A stretch of DNA of 35,754 nucleotides, from positions 1 through 35,754 of the forward strand of contig CANBSP010000011.1 in assembly GCA_947372165.1 (NCBI GenBank), written 5' to 3'. Both the position numbers and the translations under genes were made by a program. The number at the start of each line of letters is the position of its first letter. Within the stretch, counting starts at the first letter, position 1. The stretch comes from Actinomycetota bacterium (GTDB lineage: Bacteria; Actinomycetota; Actinomycetes; Nanopelagicales; Nanopelagicaceae). Shown here one piece after another: positions 19,557 to 27,409 of the stretch. The notes beneath the pieces were generated by a model, which was not told the DNA's origin, made no database searches, and saw nothing but the letters and a program-made list of their open reading frames with translations.

Positions 19557-20015
19557 TTACTTAACTTCTACAACAAGCTCGATCTCTACTGGTGCATCCA
19601 GTGGCAACTCTGCAACGCCGATAGCGGTACGTGCATGCTTACCATTCGCATCGCCCCAGATATGAATCAGTGTCTCTGATGCGCCATTCACAACGCCAGG
19701 GTGCCCGATAAATCCAGCAACGCCATTAACAAAGCCACGGACTTGGACTACGCGAACGATCGAGTCAACTGGTGCAACGAGTTCGACAGCTGCGAGTGCA
19801 TTTAAGATACAGATTGTTGCCAGCTCTTTAGCGCGTTCTGGTGTGACTGTGCCGCCAACTTTTCCGGTCTCGGCCATCTTGCCATCAACAACAGGAAGCT
19901 GACCGGCGGTGAAGACGAGGTTGCCGGTGCGTACTGATGGAACATATGCCGCAACAGGAAGTGCTGCTACTGGAAGTGTTAAACCGATCTCTGCAAGCTT
20001 GGCACGAACATCCAT
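19557..20015 (-). CDS. RidA/YjgF/UK114-family enamine or imine deaminase
   Basis: A 152-residue RidA-like protein. Family members hydrolyse reactive 2-aminoacrylate and similar imines formed by PLP enzymes. Typical segments are VRTGNLVFTAGQLPVVDGKM, the helix ERAKELATICILNALAAVEL, VRVVQVRGFVNG with the likely carboxylate-binding Arg, and the closing strand VEIELVVEVK. It belongs to the longer subgroup rather than the classic 130-residue RidA, so its substrate may differ. It directly follows the DUF4177 gene, with no bases between stop and start, and a RidA gene next to crp is also found in mycobacteria. Confidence 0.9.
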   Translation of the reverse strand: MDVRAKLAEIGLTLPVAALPVAAYVPSVRTGNLVFTAGQLPVVDGKMAETGKVGGTVTPERAKELATICILNALAAVELVAPVDSIVRVVQVRGFVNGVAGFIGHPGVVNGASETLIHIWGDANGKHARTAIGVAELPLDAPVEIELVVEVK

Positions 20016-20183
20016 TTACTTAACCTCACGCTTCATATAGGCGACTAATTGTTCTCCGGTACCTGGTGCTGGAATTACTTGTACGAGTTCCCAACCTTCA
20101 GATCCCCATGTATCCAAGATCTGCTTGGTTGCATGAGAGAGAAGTGGAACTGTGACATATTCAAACTTTGTGTGATCTGACAT
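20016..20183 (-). CDS. DUF4177-like small protein
   Basis: A 55-residue ORF below usual length cut-offs. The translation starts MSDHTKFEYVTVPLLSHATK and contains the DTWGSEGWELVQVIP core and an AYMKREVK tail, a pattern I associate with DUF4177 proteins. A strong GGAGG lies six to seven bases before ATG. The start shares one base with the YqeY stop, and the stop abuts the RidA start, so it sits inside a three-gene operon. An equivalent small gene accompanies RidA in M. tuberculosis (Rv3678A, as I recall). Function unknown. Confidence 0.88.
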   Translation of the reverse strand: MSDHTKFEYVTVPLLSHATKQILDTWGSEGWELVQVIPAPGTGEQLVAYMKREVK

Positions 20184-20641
20184 TAGTTGCCTCCGGTGAG
20201 TGCTGCTTTGACGAGCCCTGAGACAGTGCCACCATCGGCCTTGCCTGCAATCTTTGGTGAGATGATCTTCATAACTTGACCCATACCTGCTGGACCTGAT
20301 GCACCGGTTTCGGCGATCGCATCTGCGATCAATTGCTTGATCTCGGCTTCTGAAAGTTGAGCAGGAAGATAGCGAGCGATGACTTCGCCCTCTTTCGATT
20401 CGAGTTCGGCGCGATCAGCGCGGCCACCGGCGGCAAATGCCTCGGATGCCTCGCGGCGCTTCTTCGCTTCGCGGGAAAGGACGGTGATGACCTCAGCGTC
20501 GCTGAGTTCACGTGCTTCTTTACCGGCGACCTCTTCCATCGTGATGGCCGTAAGAACCATGCGAATGGTTCCGGATGTCAACTCATCACGAGAGCGAATC
20601 GCCTCGGTTAAATCATGCTGGAGGCTCTCTTTGATACTCAT
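20183..20641 (-). CDS. YqeY/GatB-like domain protein
   Basis: A YqeY-family protein of about 152 residues with the helical tail domain also found at the end of GatB. It may interact with tRNA or aminoacylation factors, but its role is not established. The frame extends to 20674, but Met at 20641 (MSIKESLQHDLTEAIRSRDE) is the conserved beginning of the family and is preferred. Characteristic stretches are GTIRMVLTAI, REAKKRREASEAF, YLPAQLSEAEIKQLI, GPAGMGQVMK and ADGGTVSGLVKAAL. It starts only 21 bases from the divergent metallophosphoesterase and heads the DUF4177-RidA operon. Confidence 0.9.
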   Translation of the reverse strand: MSIKESLQHDLTEAIRSRDELTSGTIRMVLTAITMEEVAGKEARELSDAEVITVLSREAKKRREASEAFAAGGRADRAELESKEGEVIARYLPAQLSEAEIKQLIADAIAETGASGPAGMGQVMKIISPKIAGKADGGTVSGLVKAALTGGN

Positions 20642-20662
20642 AGAGAGTATCTTCTCACGCCT

Positions 20663-21478
20663 ATGGCTTATCAACTACGCGAGGCGACCCTGCCGGTGCT
20701 CCCCCCTGGGGCGGCGCCGATTCGAGTCCTGCACTTCTCTGACCTGCACCTGACACCCGCGCGCAGCCAAGAAGTCGCTGATATCAAATCCTTTATCAAC
20801 CTCAAGCCCGACCTCGTCATTAGCACTGGCGACTTCCTGGCCCACAAAGAGGCTGTCCCTGTTGCACTTCACGCACTCGATGAACTCTTGGCACTTCCTG
20901 GCCTCTTCGTCTTTGGTTCCAATGATTACTACGCGCCTAAGTTCAAAAATCCTCTGAACTACCTCCGCAAAGATCATGGCCCGCGAATCCTTGGCGACGA
21001 ACTCCCCTTTAAAGATTTGGCCTACGGACTCGAGCGTCGGGGTTGGAAGAATCTCAATCATGCGCGAGCGATCATCACGATCAATGGGACAAAGATTGAG
21101 GCTCGCGGTACCGATGATGCGCATCTCAACCGCGATGATTACAACCTCGTCGCAGGTCCTGCAGCAGAATGCGATCTAGCAATCGGAGTAACGCACGCGC
21201 CATATAAGCGAGTACTTGATGCCATGAATCGCGATGATCTTGATCTGATATTTGCTGGCCATACCCATGGTGGCCAAGTTCGATTGCCATGGCCCGGTGG
21301 TTCGAAGGCACTCACCACCAACTGTGATCTACCGAAATGGCGAGCCCGTGGTGTGAGCGTTCAAAAGGGTGAGGCCTGGCTCAATGTTTCAGCCGGAATG
21401 GGGACATCACCCTTTGCGCGAATCCGTGTTGCATCACCGCCAGAGGTAAGTCTTATTACTCTGGAAGCAAGTATTTAA
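20663..21478 (+). CDS. Calcineurin-like metallophosphoesterase
   Basis: A soluble metallophosphoesterase of about 271 residues. The dinuclear metal site is recognisable in order: FSDLHLTP (Asp, His), TGDFLAH (Asp), GSNDYY (Asn, in the usual GNHD position), GVTHAP (His) and GHTHGGQ (His-x-His). The substrate is unknown; relatives act on UDP-sugars, cyclic nucleotides or lipids. The frame opens at 20615, but Met at 20663 (MAYQLREATLPV) fits better because it clears the divergent YqeY gene. TATCTT (20648-20653) is a possible -10 box nine bases upstream. Its stop codon abuts the asd stop with no gap. The family member Rv3683 has a similar position. Confidence 0.9.
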   Translation: MAYQLREATLPVLPPGAAPIRVLHFSDLHLTPARSQEVADIKSFINLKPDLVISTGDFLAHKEAVPVALHALDELLALPGLFVFGSNDYYAPKFKNPLNYLRKDHGPRILGDELPFKDLAYGLERRGWKNLNHARAIITINGTKIEARGTDDAHLNRDDYNLVAGPAAECDLAIGVTHAPYKRVLDAMNRDDLDLIFAGHTHGGQVRLPWPGGSKALTTNCDLPKWRARGVSVQKGEAWLNVSAGMGTSPFARIRVASPPEVSLITLEASI

Positions 21479-22561
21479 TTACTTCTTCTTTTTAGCCTTA
21501 CCGAATTCCGCTGCGATGAGTTCGGCGATCTGAGCTGTATTGAGTGCCGCACCTTTACGCAGATTATCTCCGCACAAGAAGAGATCGAGCGACTTCTTAT
21601 CGTCGAGTGATTGGCGGACTCGGCCCACCCAGGTTGGATCTGTGCCGACGACATCGTTAGGAGTCGGGAACTTCTTATTCTCTGGATCATCCTCAAGAAT
21701 CACGCCAGGGGCCTTAGAAAGCACCTTTTGCGCTGCTTTTCGGCTTACTTCTGTCTTAAAGGTGGCATGGACAGCGAGTGAGTGAGTGGTGAGAACAGGG
21801 ACTCGAACACAGGTCGCCGAAACCTTGAGCTTTGGCATACCCAAGATCTTGCGAGACTCATTACGGACTTTGAGTTCTTCAGAGGTGTATCCCTCTTCCT
21901 TCAGTGAACCTGCCCATGGGACAACGTTGAGAGCAAGTGGTGCTGGGAATGGTCCAGAATCTTTTACGAGGGCGCGAACATCACCTGTTGCCTCACCAGC
22001 GTTTGTTCCAGATACTGCAGTGATCTGTTCGCGAAGCGCATCGATGCCTGGTTGACCGGCGCCTGATGCAGCTTGATAGGAAGCGACAACGAGTTCTTTA
22101 AGACCGAAAGCCTTATTGAGTGCTCCCATTGCAACGATCATCGAGAGAGTTGTGCAATTTGGATTAGAGATAATTCCCTTTGGTCGCTTCTGCGCATCTT
22201 TTGGATTCACTTCAGGGACAACAAGTGGCACCTTGGGATCCATTCGGAAAGCACCTGAGTTATCGACAACGACCGCTCCGCGAGCCGCAGCAACCGGTGC
22301 CCACTCTGCTGAGATCTCATCAGGGACATCGAACATGGCAATATCAATGCCATCGAATGCTTCAGGAGAGAGAGCGACAACTGTCAGTTCTTCACCGCGG
22401 CACATTAATTTCTTGCCAGCCGACCGTGCTGATGCAATCAGGCGGATCTCGCCATAAACATTCTTACGCTTGGTGAGAATGTCGAGCATGACGGTACCAA
22501 CTGCGCCAGTCGCCCCGACAACAGCGAGTGATGGAAGGTTCTTCTTATTTTTGAGAGTCAT
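21479..22561 (-). CDS. asd: Aspartate-semialdehyde dehydrogenase
   Basis: NADPH-dependent reduction of aspartyl phosphate, the second step toward lysine/diaminopimelate, threonine and methionine. The 360 residues carry the Rossmann motif [13 protein letters not shown] near 14-26, [13 protein letters not shown], the nucleophile Cys136 in SNPNCTTLS and the base-containing [13 protein letters not shown]. It overlaps the ask stop by four bases (ATGA), so the first two aspartate-pathway enzymes are coupled. The C-terminus ends in a KAKKKK basic tail. Confidence 0.97.
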   Translation of the reverse strand: MTLKNKKNLPSLAVVGATGAVGTVMLDILTKRKNVYGEIRLIASARSAGKKLMCRGEELTVVALSPEAFDGIDIAMFDVPDEISAEWAPVAAARGAVVVDNSGAFRMDPKVPLVVPEVNPKDAQKRPKGIISNPNCTTLSMIVAMGALNKAFGLKELVVASYQAASGAGQPGIDALREQITAVSGTNAGEATGDVRALVKDSGPFPAPLALNVVPWAGSLKEEGYTSEELKVRNESRKILGMPKLKVSATCVRVPVLTTHSLAVHATFKTEVSRKAAQKVLSKAPGVILEDDPENKKFPTPNDVVGTDPTWVGRVRQSLDDKKSLDLFLCGDNLRKGAALNTAQIAELIAAEFGKAKKKK

Positions 22562-23076
22562 CGACCACTACCTCCATATACAACAGCATCTGACTCTGCA
22601 TCGAGTTCGAATGCAGTGTGGGCAGCCTTTACGCCCTTCTCTAGATCTATCTCGCGCACGATGACTGAGATGCGGATTTCAGAGGTCGAGATCATCTCGA
22701 TATTGAGGCCAGCATCAGCCAAACATGCGAAAAACGTTGCTGTCACGCCTGGGTGCGAACGCATTCCGGCGCCGACTAAGGAGAGCTTGCCGATCTGGTC
22801 GTCATATTGGAGTGAGTGGAAACCAATCTCACCTTGAATATCTTTGAGAATGCGAGTCGCTTCTGCACCATCACTCTTTGGAAGTGTGAAGGAGATATCG
22901 GTCAGGCCAGTTGCTGCAGCCGAGACATTCTGGACAATCATGTCGATGTTGATATCAGCATCGGCGATTGTCTGGAAGATACGGGCAGCGACACCAGTGC
23001 GATCTGGAACGCCGACGATCGTGATCTTTGCTTCGCTCTTATCGTGTGCGACGCCTGCGATGATTGCTTGTTCCAT
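22558..23076 (-). CDS. ask: Aspartokinase, beta regulatory subunit from an internal start
   Basis: Met251 of ask begins [21 protein letters not shown] perfect GAAGGAG (23082-23088, minus strand) ends five bases before this ATG, inside the coding region. C. glutamicum and Bacillus make a separate beta subunit from the same gene at the equivalent place. The product would be 172 residues and consist of the two ACT domains that pair with alpha to form the feedback-regulated enzyme. The inference rests on the ribosome-binding site plus the family precedent. Confidence 0.8.
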   Translation of the reverse strand: MEQAIIAGVAHDKSEAKITIVGVPDRTGVAARIFQTIADADINIDMIVQNVSAAATGLTDISFTLPKSDGAEATRILKDIQGEIGFHSLQYDDQIGKLSLVGAGMRSHPGVTATFFACLADAGLNIEMISTSEIRISVIVREIDLEKGVKAAHTAFELDAESDAVVYGGSGR

Positions 23077-23826
23077 ATTTGCTCCTTCAGGATGATCCTT
23101 AACCACCCATGTGCCTTCGAGATTTGAAAATGATGATCGAACGTGAATCGGTAAGTCATAGCGACGTGCATACTCGACACAGCGAAGGTGCAGAACCTTT
23201 GCACCACTCGCTGCGAGTTCGAGCATCTCTTCATAGGTGACGGAATCTAATTTGCGAGCTGTTGGCACGATGCGCGGATCGGCGGTGTAGACACCATCGA
23301 CATCCGTGTAGATCTCACAGACATCGGCATCAAGTGCTGCGGCGAGCGCAACCGCTGTTGTATCGGATCCACCGCGACCGAGCGTGGTGACATCGTTTGT
23401 ATCTTGGTTAATTCCCTGGAAACCGGCGACGATCGCAATCGCACCATCATTGAGCGCTTCAACAATGCGGCCTGGCTTCACATCGATAATGCGCGCCTTG
23501 CCATGAGTTGATGTTGTCAGAACGCCAGCTTGTGAACCGGTAAAGGATCGGGCCTCATGTCCCAAATTTCCGATCGCCATTGCAAGAAGTGCCATCGAGA
23601 TTCGCTCGCCTGCGGTGAGCAACATGTCGAGTTCGCGGCCATTGGGCATCGGGGTCACTTGTTCGGCAAGGTCGATCAACTCATCGGTGGTGTCACCCAT
23701 CGCTGAAACAACAACGGCAACCTGGTGGCCAGCCTTCTTGGTGGCGACAATGCGGCTCGCTACGCGCTTGAGCCCCTCGGCATCAGCGACTGATGAGCCG
23801 CCATACTTTTGAACGATTAATCCCAT
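22558..23826 (-). CDS. ask: Aspartokinase, alpha subunit (full length)
   Basis: Phosphorylates aspartate at the head of the aspartate-family amino acid pathway. The 422 residues comprise an N-terminal kinase domain ([18 protein letters not shown] near residue 5, [18 protein letters not shown] near 150, [18 protein letters not shown] near 175) and two C-terminal ACT domains ([20 protein letters not shown] and [20 protein letters not shown]) that bind feedback inhibitors. Length and layout match the C. glutamicum LysC alpha/beta type, including the internal start for beta. It runs straight into asd with a four-base overlap. Confidence 0.97.
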   Translation of the reverse strand: MGLIVQKYGGSSVADAEGLKRVASRIVATKKAGHQVAVVVSAMGDTTDELIDLAEQVTPMPNGRELDMLLTAGERISMALLAMAIGNLGHEARSFTGSQAGVLTTSTHGKARIIDVKPGRIVEALNDGAIAIVAGFQGINQDTNDVTTLGRGGSDTTAVALAAALDADVCEIYTDVDGVYTADPRIVPTARKLDSVTYEEMLELAASGAKVLHLRCVEYARRYDLPIHVRSSFSNLEGTWVVKDHPEGANMEQAIIAGVAHDKSEAKITIVGVPDRTGVAARIFQTIADADINIDMIVQNVSAAATGLTDISFTLPKSDGAEATRILKDIQGEIGFHSLQYDDQIGKLSLVGAGMRSHPGVTATFFACLADAGLNIEMISTSEIRISVIVREIDLEKGVKAAHTAFELDAESDAVVYGGSGR

Positions 23827-23876
23827 GGCGTAATGAAATCAGATGGAAAAGCCCTGAAACGAGAAATACCTGGAAA

Positions 23877-23918
23877 ATCTCATTATGTGGATAGGGTGTG
23901 CAATCCACATAATGAGAT
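23877..23918 (-). terminator. 16-bp perfect hairpin downstream of the secreted metallopeptidase gene
   Basis: Arms 23877-23892 (ATCTCATTATGTGGAT) and 23903-23918 are perfectly complementary across 16 bp with a 10-base loop. On the minus strand the stem is followed by TTTT, while on the plus strand it is followed by AAACC. It therefore reads best as an intrinsic terminator for the gene ending at 23938, insulating ask. The short U-run is imperfect, so a regulator-binding site is an alternative. Confidence 0.65.
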
Positions 23919-23937
23919 AAACCAGAGAAGGCGTTAT

Positions 23938-25485
23938 TTAACTCTTTTTAATCGGTTTCACCGCATACTCTGCGGCGAGAATCTGGCCTAGGTAGTTCGC
24001 ACCCTCGGCCCACGAGATTCCGTAGACCGCTTGAAAAGCTTGATCCCAGGTATTTCCCTCAGCGCCCTTGGCGATCAAGGCGATCGTTGCTTGCGCACCA
24101 CCGATCGCAATAAGCGCCTCAGTGGCGGCATAGCCAACCGAGTACCCGAGTTGGTAATCCTGATTCTTGCTCGGATTCGAACAGGTCAAGGGATCTTGTC
24201 CTACGAGGAAGGCAGTGATCCCCGCCGCAGAGAAGTCAGTAAGCGAGACGGTAGTGCCAGGATTAATTGCTCTTTGAATATTGCCATCACGAGCGTTGAG
24301 ATAGTCATTGAGTGTCGGTTGGAAAACTGGAATTCCGATCGCATTCGCTTGACCTTCATGGAACCAGCAAGGGGATGAATGGTGGAATTGATCGGATCGA
24401 GTGAATTCGCCTGGTTTCATAGCCACGCCAGTGAATTGGGCGAATTGCATATTGTGGGTTAACTCGTGCGTCACTTGCGTCATCGGGCCCGCGTATTGGT
24501 TTTGAATAGTCCAGGCATCGAAGCCTCCGCCACTCTGCACGCCATAGGTAGAGAAGCCATCTTTCGCCAAGATTCCACCTAATGAATTCCCGCCGTAGCA
24601 ATCCTCGGCAACGCCATTATTGAATCCGCATTGGTTTCTAACGTTAAAGAGAATACCGTCTACAGGAACAGCATTCGAAGGAGTCCAACCAAGATCTCGT
24701 GCAACTTTCACAGCTTGCTCTTCGCCCCACTTCTCGTCAAAGGCGCTGAATACAACGCCGTGATATGTAGGTGGGACAGCAAAGCCATTGAGAAGTTGGT
24801 ACTCGCGATTAATGCTGGGAATCATCTGTTCGGCAGTTGTCTTGGTGTTTGGTCCAATATCAATTGTGATTGGGACAGTTACAGGAGCATGCGCTGCAAT
24901 CTCTTTCTGAATATTCTGCCACGCCTGAGCAGGAATGCTCGAGGCCATGCTTGCTGCATTGGCGAAGGTGATTGGGCCCATTGGAGCTACAGGCAAAGTC
25001 AATGGAATGAGCGCCTTAAATGGTGCTTTTGTCGGTGTTGGAGTTGGAGTTGGAGTTGGAGTCGGTGTTGGAGTTGGAGTTGAACTTTGTGTTGGCGTTG
25101 GATTAGGAGACCAGACTCGCCACACATTCTTTCCCGACTCCTGATTGCAGACATAACGAGTATTCGGGGTATCAAAGAAGGCGCCAATTTCTATGCAAGG
25201 GCTTCCGACTTCTGGTGGGGTAGAGACCGGAGGAGTTGCTGTTGGAGTTGGAGTTGGAGTGGGTTTTGGAGATTGTGCGACTGCAGGCTTCACAATCGTT
25301 GTTCCTTTATCCCAGACAAGCTTCTTTCCAGATTTGATACAGGTAAATTTCTTAGTTGAAGTCGAACTTGTCAGGCCCGCTTTTGAACATGCAGCGCCAG
25401 CAACTGGAGTTGCGGCAGAAACATGGGCGGGGAGTAGAAGTGAGGTTGCAAGCACTAGAGCCGCCGCTAAGGAAATTTTTCTCAT
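23938..25485 (-). CDS. Secreted putative zinc metallopeptidase with Cys-Trp modules and Pro-Thr linker
   Basis: A 515-residue exported protein. The signal peptide covers about residues 1-24 (ending HVSA). Two copies of a small module, C-x15-C-x8-W, follow at C33/C49/W58 and C97/C113/W122, joined by Pro-Thr linkers, the longer one near 128-155. The C-terminal domain contains the zinc motif HELTH at 340-344 and a downstream FHEGQAN with Glu377. This HExxH-x32-E arrangement is seen in gluzincin-type peptidases such as the MA-like families. I do not recognise the exact family. Its own promoter (TTGTAG, 17 bases, TAGCAT) ends five bases before the ATG. Substrate unknown; it may process extracellular protein or cell-wall peptides. 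Confidence 0.72.
   Translation of the reverse strand: MRKISLAAALVLATSLLLPAHVSAATPVAGAACSKAGLTSSTSTKKFTCIKSGKKLVWDKGTTIVKPAVAQSPKPTPTPTPTATPPVSTPPEVGSPCIEIGAFFDTPNTRYVCNQESGKNVWRVWSPNPTPTQSSTPTPTPTPTPTPTPTPTKAPFKALIPLTLPVAPMGPITFANAASMASSIPAQAWQNIQKEIAAHAPVTVPITIDIGPNTKTTAEQMIPSINREYQLLNGFAVPPTYHGVVFSAFDEKWGEEQAVKVARDLGWTPSNAVPVDGILFNVRNQCGFNNGVAEDCYGGNSLGGILAKDGFSTYGVQSGGGFDAWTIQNQYAGPMTQVTHELTHNMQFAQFTGVAMKPGEFTRSDQFHHSSPCWFHEGQANAIGIPVFQPTLNDYLNARDGNIQRAINPGTTVSLTDFSAAGITAFLVGQDPLTCSNPSKNQDYQLGYSVGYAATEALIAIGGAQATIALIAKGAEGNTWDQAFQAVYGISWAEGANYLGQILAAEYAVKPIKKS
25031..25083. repeat. Six-base tandem repeats encoding a Pro-Thr linker
   Basis: GGAGTT/GGTGTT-type hexamers repeat about eight times and encode (Pro-Thr)n on the minus strand. 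A second, shorter run is at 25240-25262 in the same gene. Such tracts are prone to slippage, so linker length may vary between strains. Confidence 0.85.
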
Positions 25486-25490
25486 ACGGG

Positions 25491-25519
25491 ATGCTAGCTC
25501 GGTGGGCGTGCTCCTACAA
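25491..25519 (-). promoter_or_regulatory. Promoter of the secreted metallopeptidase gene
   Basis: On the minus strand, TTGTAG (25514-25519) and TAGCAT (25491-25496) are separated by exactly 17 bases, and the ATG follows after five bases. There is no Shine-Dalgarno, so a leaderless transcript is likely. Confidence 0.5.
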
Positions 25520-25581
25520 GGCTTACATGGTTAATATCGAGTTAAATAATTGTGAAGGGTTATCCCGCAAAATCTTCATTC

Positions 25582-26829
25582 TCACGAATTGCTCGCCAGA
25601 AGTGCCTTCTTGATTGCCGGCACAGCCTTCATGACCGCCGTCCAGACGCCCGCCCCTCCGTGGATCGCTCCAGGAATAAGCGTTAAAACACTTTTTCCTT
25701 TCAGGGCTTTCACTGCCTTATCGAGATTTCTTGAATCGTAAGGGCTCACCGAGCAGTCATCGAGACCATGGAAGATATAGAAAGTTGGAATCGCTCTGAG
25801 GCTCTTTAGGTATGGATAAAGGCCAGCCGTCTTCATAGCTGCCTGCACCTTTGGGTCAGTGGTGTTACCGAACCAAGGATTGATATTTCCGGAATCAGGT
25901 GGGAAGGGATTCTTACTCTGATCGCATGGGTATTTGATCTTGTTCGCTGTCATCTCAAAGAAGTCCACATTTCCGAAGAGATCAATGACCAAAGAAATTG
26001 ATGCTGAAGTTTTTCGATTGGGGTCAGTGGGATCATCAAAAGGTGAAGATTGGTTTCCGGTGATCGCTCCCATCAGCGCAAGATAGGAGCCCGCTGAATC
26101 ACCAGCAGTTGCGAACTTATTGGGGTTGTAACCATATTTTGCTGCATTGGCTCTGAGAAAACGTATCGCTCGCTTTGCATCAACGCCCGCTGCAGGGAAC
26201 ATTGCTTCCTGTGCCAGGCGGTAATTGATTGATGCCACCGCCACGCCATTTTTGATAAAGGTCTCTAACAACCTTGCGCTCTCGTCATACTTCATAAAAT
26301 CTTCATCGCCAAAGACAAAGCCACCACCGTGAGTCCATACGATGAGCGGAGGATTTTTAACGCCCTTCGGCAGATAGATATCTAATCGTTGAGTAGCAGA
26401 TTGGGTGGCATACACAACATTTTCAAAGACTTGCATCTTCGCCAATGAGCTCTTGGGAAGAATGTACGTTGGAGTGTATTGAATCTCCGGTGAACTTGTG
26501 CTTGGTGAACTTGTGCTCGGTGAACTTGTATTAGGTGAACTCGGTGAACTTGGTGTTGCGGGAGTGGGAATTACCTCTGGAGCAGGTAATGGTTCGCCAT
26601 CTATCCACCACTTCTTCTCACCGTTGATGATGGTGCAGATCAAAGTCTTGCCACTGTAATCGCTTACAGTTTTCATTCCCTCTGGCGTTTCCGGACAGGT
26701 GCGACCTGGGGCGGCAGTGCCTTCTGGGTAACCATCCGCAGGATTTGAAGCTCTTGCTGTTGAATGTAATGAGAGGGTGAAAAGCGAGATCGTGACTAAA
26801 GTCAAGAGTGGCTTAGACCGCAATTCCAT
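25582..26829 (-). CDS. Secreted alpha/beta hydrolase (esterase/lipase, HGGGF type)
   Basis: A 415-residue exported hydrolase. A signal peptide (about 1-27, ending TARA) is followed by one Cys-Trp module (C-x19-C-x8-W, with ICTIINGEKKWW), a Ser/Pro/Thr-rich linker and a catalytic domain of the carboxylesterase/BD-FAE group. The oxyanion motif is VWTHGGGFVFGDED, the nucleophile is Ser245 in AGDSAGSYLALM, the acid lies in DDCSVSPYDS and the His is in GAIHGGAG. It probably cleaves esters outside the cell, perhaps acyl groups on polysaccharide. It lies 37 bases after the SGNH gene. TACTAT (26835-26840) five bases before ATG may give it a separate leaderless start. Confidence 0.82.
   Translation of the reverse strand: MELRSKPLLTLVTISLFTLSLHSTARASNPADGYPEGTAAPGRTCPETPEGMKTVSDYSGKTLICTIINGEKKWWIDGEPLPAPEVIPTPATPSSPSSPNTSSPSTSSPSTSSPEIQYTPTYILPKSSLAKMQVFENVVYATQSATQRLDIYLPKGVKNPPLIVWTHGGGFVFGDEDFMKYDESARLLETFIKNGVAVASINYRLAQEAMFPAAGVDAKRAIRFLRANAAKYGYNPNKFATAGDSAGSYLALMGAITGNQSSPFDDPTDPNRKTSASISLVIDLFGNVDFFEMTANKIKYPCDQSKNPFPPDSGNINPWFGNTTDPKVQAAMKTAGLYPYLKSLRAIPTFYIFHGLDDCSVSPYDSRNLDKAVKALKGKSVLTLIPGAIHGGAGVWTAVMKAVPAIKKALLASNS
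26489..26557. repeat. 15-base tandem repeats encoding a Ser-Pro-Thr linker
   Basis: GGTGAACTTGTGCTT-like units start at 26489, 26504 and 26519, followed by a 9-base partial (26534) and a further degenerate copy (26543). They encode SPSTS-type repeats in the secreted hydrolase. The near identity suggests recent expansion. Confidence 0.85.
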
Positions 26830-26866
26830 GGATCATAGTAGATCTGGATCTCGTAAAAGTGGAGGC

Positions 26867-27409
26867 TTACTCCCTCACGTGCTGAGCGATGACTGGTGCT
26901 AAGGCAGAGAACCAAGCCTGATACCCGCTGAGGGTAAGGTGCAGTCCGAAGGTATCTGGATCTTCGCAGTAGACCCGTTCGATGACGTTCTTCTCTGGAT
27001 CCTTCAAGATAGTGAAGACGTCAAAGTATTCAATATCTGACATTTCGAGTGCCGGCTTGATGAATGCATTGACGGCCATAACGCTTTCGGAGAATTCATC
27101 GCTTCGTGGTGAGAGCGAGTTCCACACTATTGGAATTCCAGGAAGTCGTGATCTCAAAGTCTTGGCGACATCCATTACGTTTTTGATGACTTCCTCTTCG
27201 GTCAGTCGATATTTACCAAAGTCATTGGTACCAATCATGACGATGAGGAGTTCGGGATCAGCATCCACGATCGAATCCACAAGTGCCACTAAATCGCTCG
27301 TAGTGTGTCCAGGGAAGGCGAAGTTCGTCACGGTATGTCCAGGAAGCCAATCCTGCCAAGGGCCGCCGTGGACAATGCTGTCGCCTGCAAAAACAATACG
27401 TCGTGTCAT
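26867..27409 (-). CDS. SGNH/GDSL-family hydrolase
   Basis: A 180-residue cytoplasmic hydrolase with no signal peptide. The four SGNH blocks are visible: FAGDSIVHGG (Ser11), a glycine block around FAFPGHTTSDL, MIGTNDFGKY (Asn) and the C-terminal DTFGLHLTLSGYQAW with the Asp-His pair. Relatives include acetylxylan/oligosaccharide esterases, arylesterases and lysophospholipases. It overlaps the esterase-D gene by four bases and so belongs to the sugar importer operon, which favours de-esterification of an imported sugar. Direct substrate evidence is lacking. Confidence 0.88.
   Translation of the reverse strand: MTRRIVFAGDSIVHGGPWQDWLPGHTVTNFAFPGHTTSDLVALVDSIVDADPELLIVMIGTNDFGKYRLTEEEVIKNVMDVAKTLRSRLPGIPIVWNSLSPRSDEFSESVMAVNAFIKPALEMSDIEYFDVFTILKDPEKNVIERVYCEDPDTFGLHLTLSGYQAWFSALAPVIAQHVRE

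Noticed and set aside
23877-23918. Replication-origin DnaA boxes in the hairpin arms
   Set aside because: TATCCACA-like sequences carry one or two mismatches and are explained by the inverted repeat; no dnaA, dnaN or box cluster is nearby.
24631-25144. Plus-strand frames with long Gly-Val or Ser-Trp repeats
   Set aside because: They are antisense shadows of the Pro-Thr linker repeat in the metallopeptidase gene and have no ribosome-binding site or homology that I recognise.
26489-26557. CRISPR-like array
   Set aside because: Units are contiguous, 15 bases long, without spacers, and encode an in-frame protein linker.
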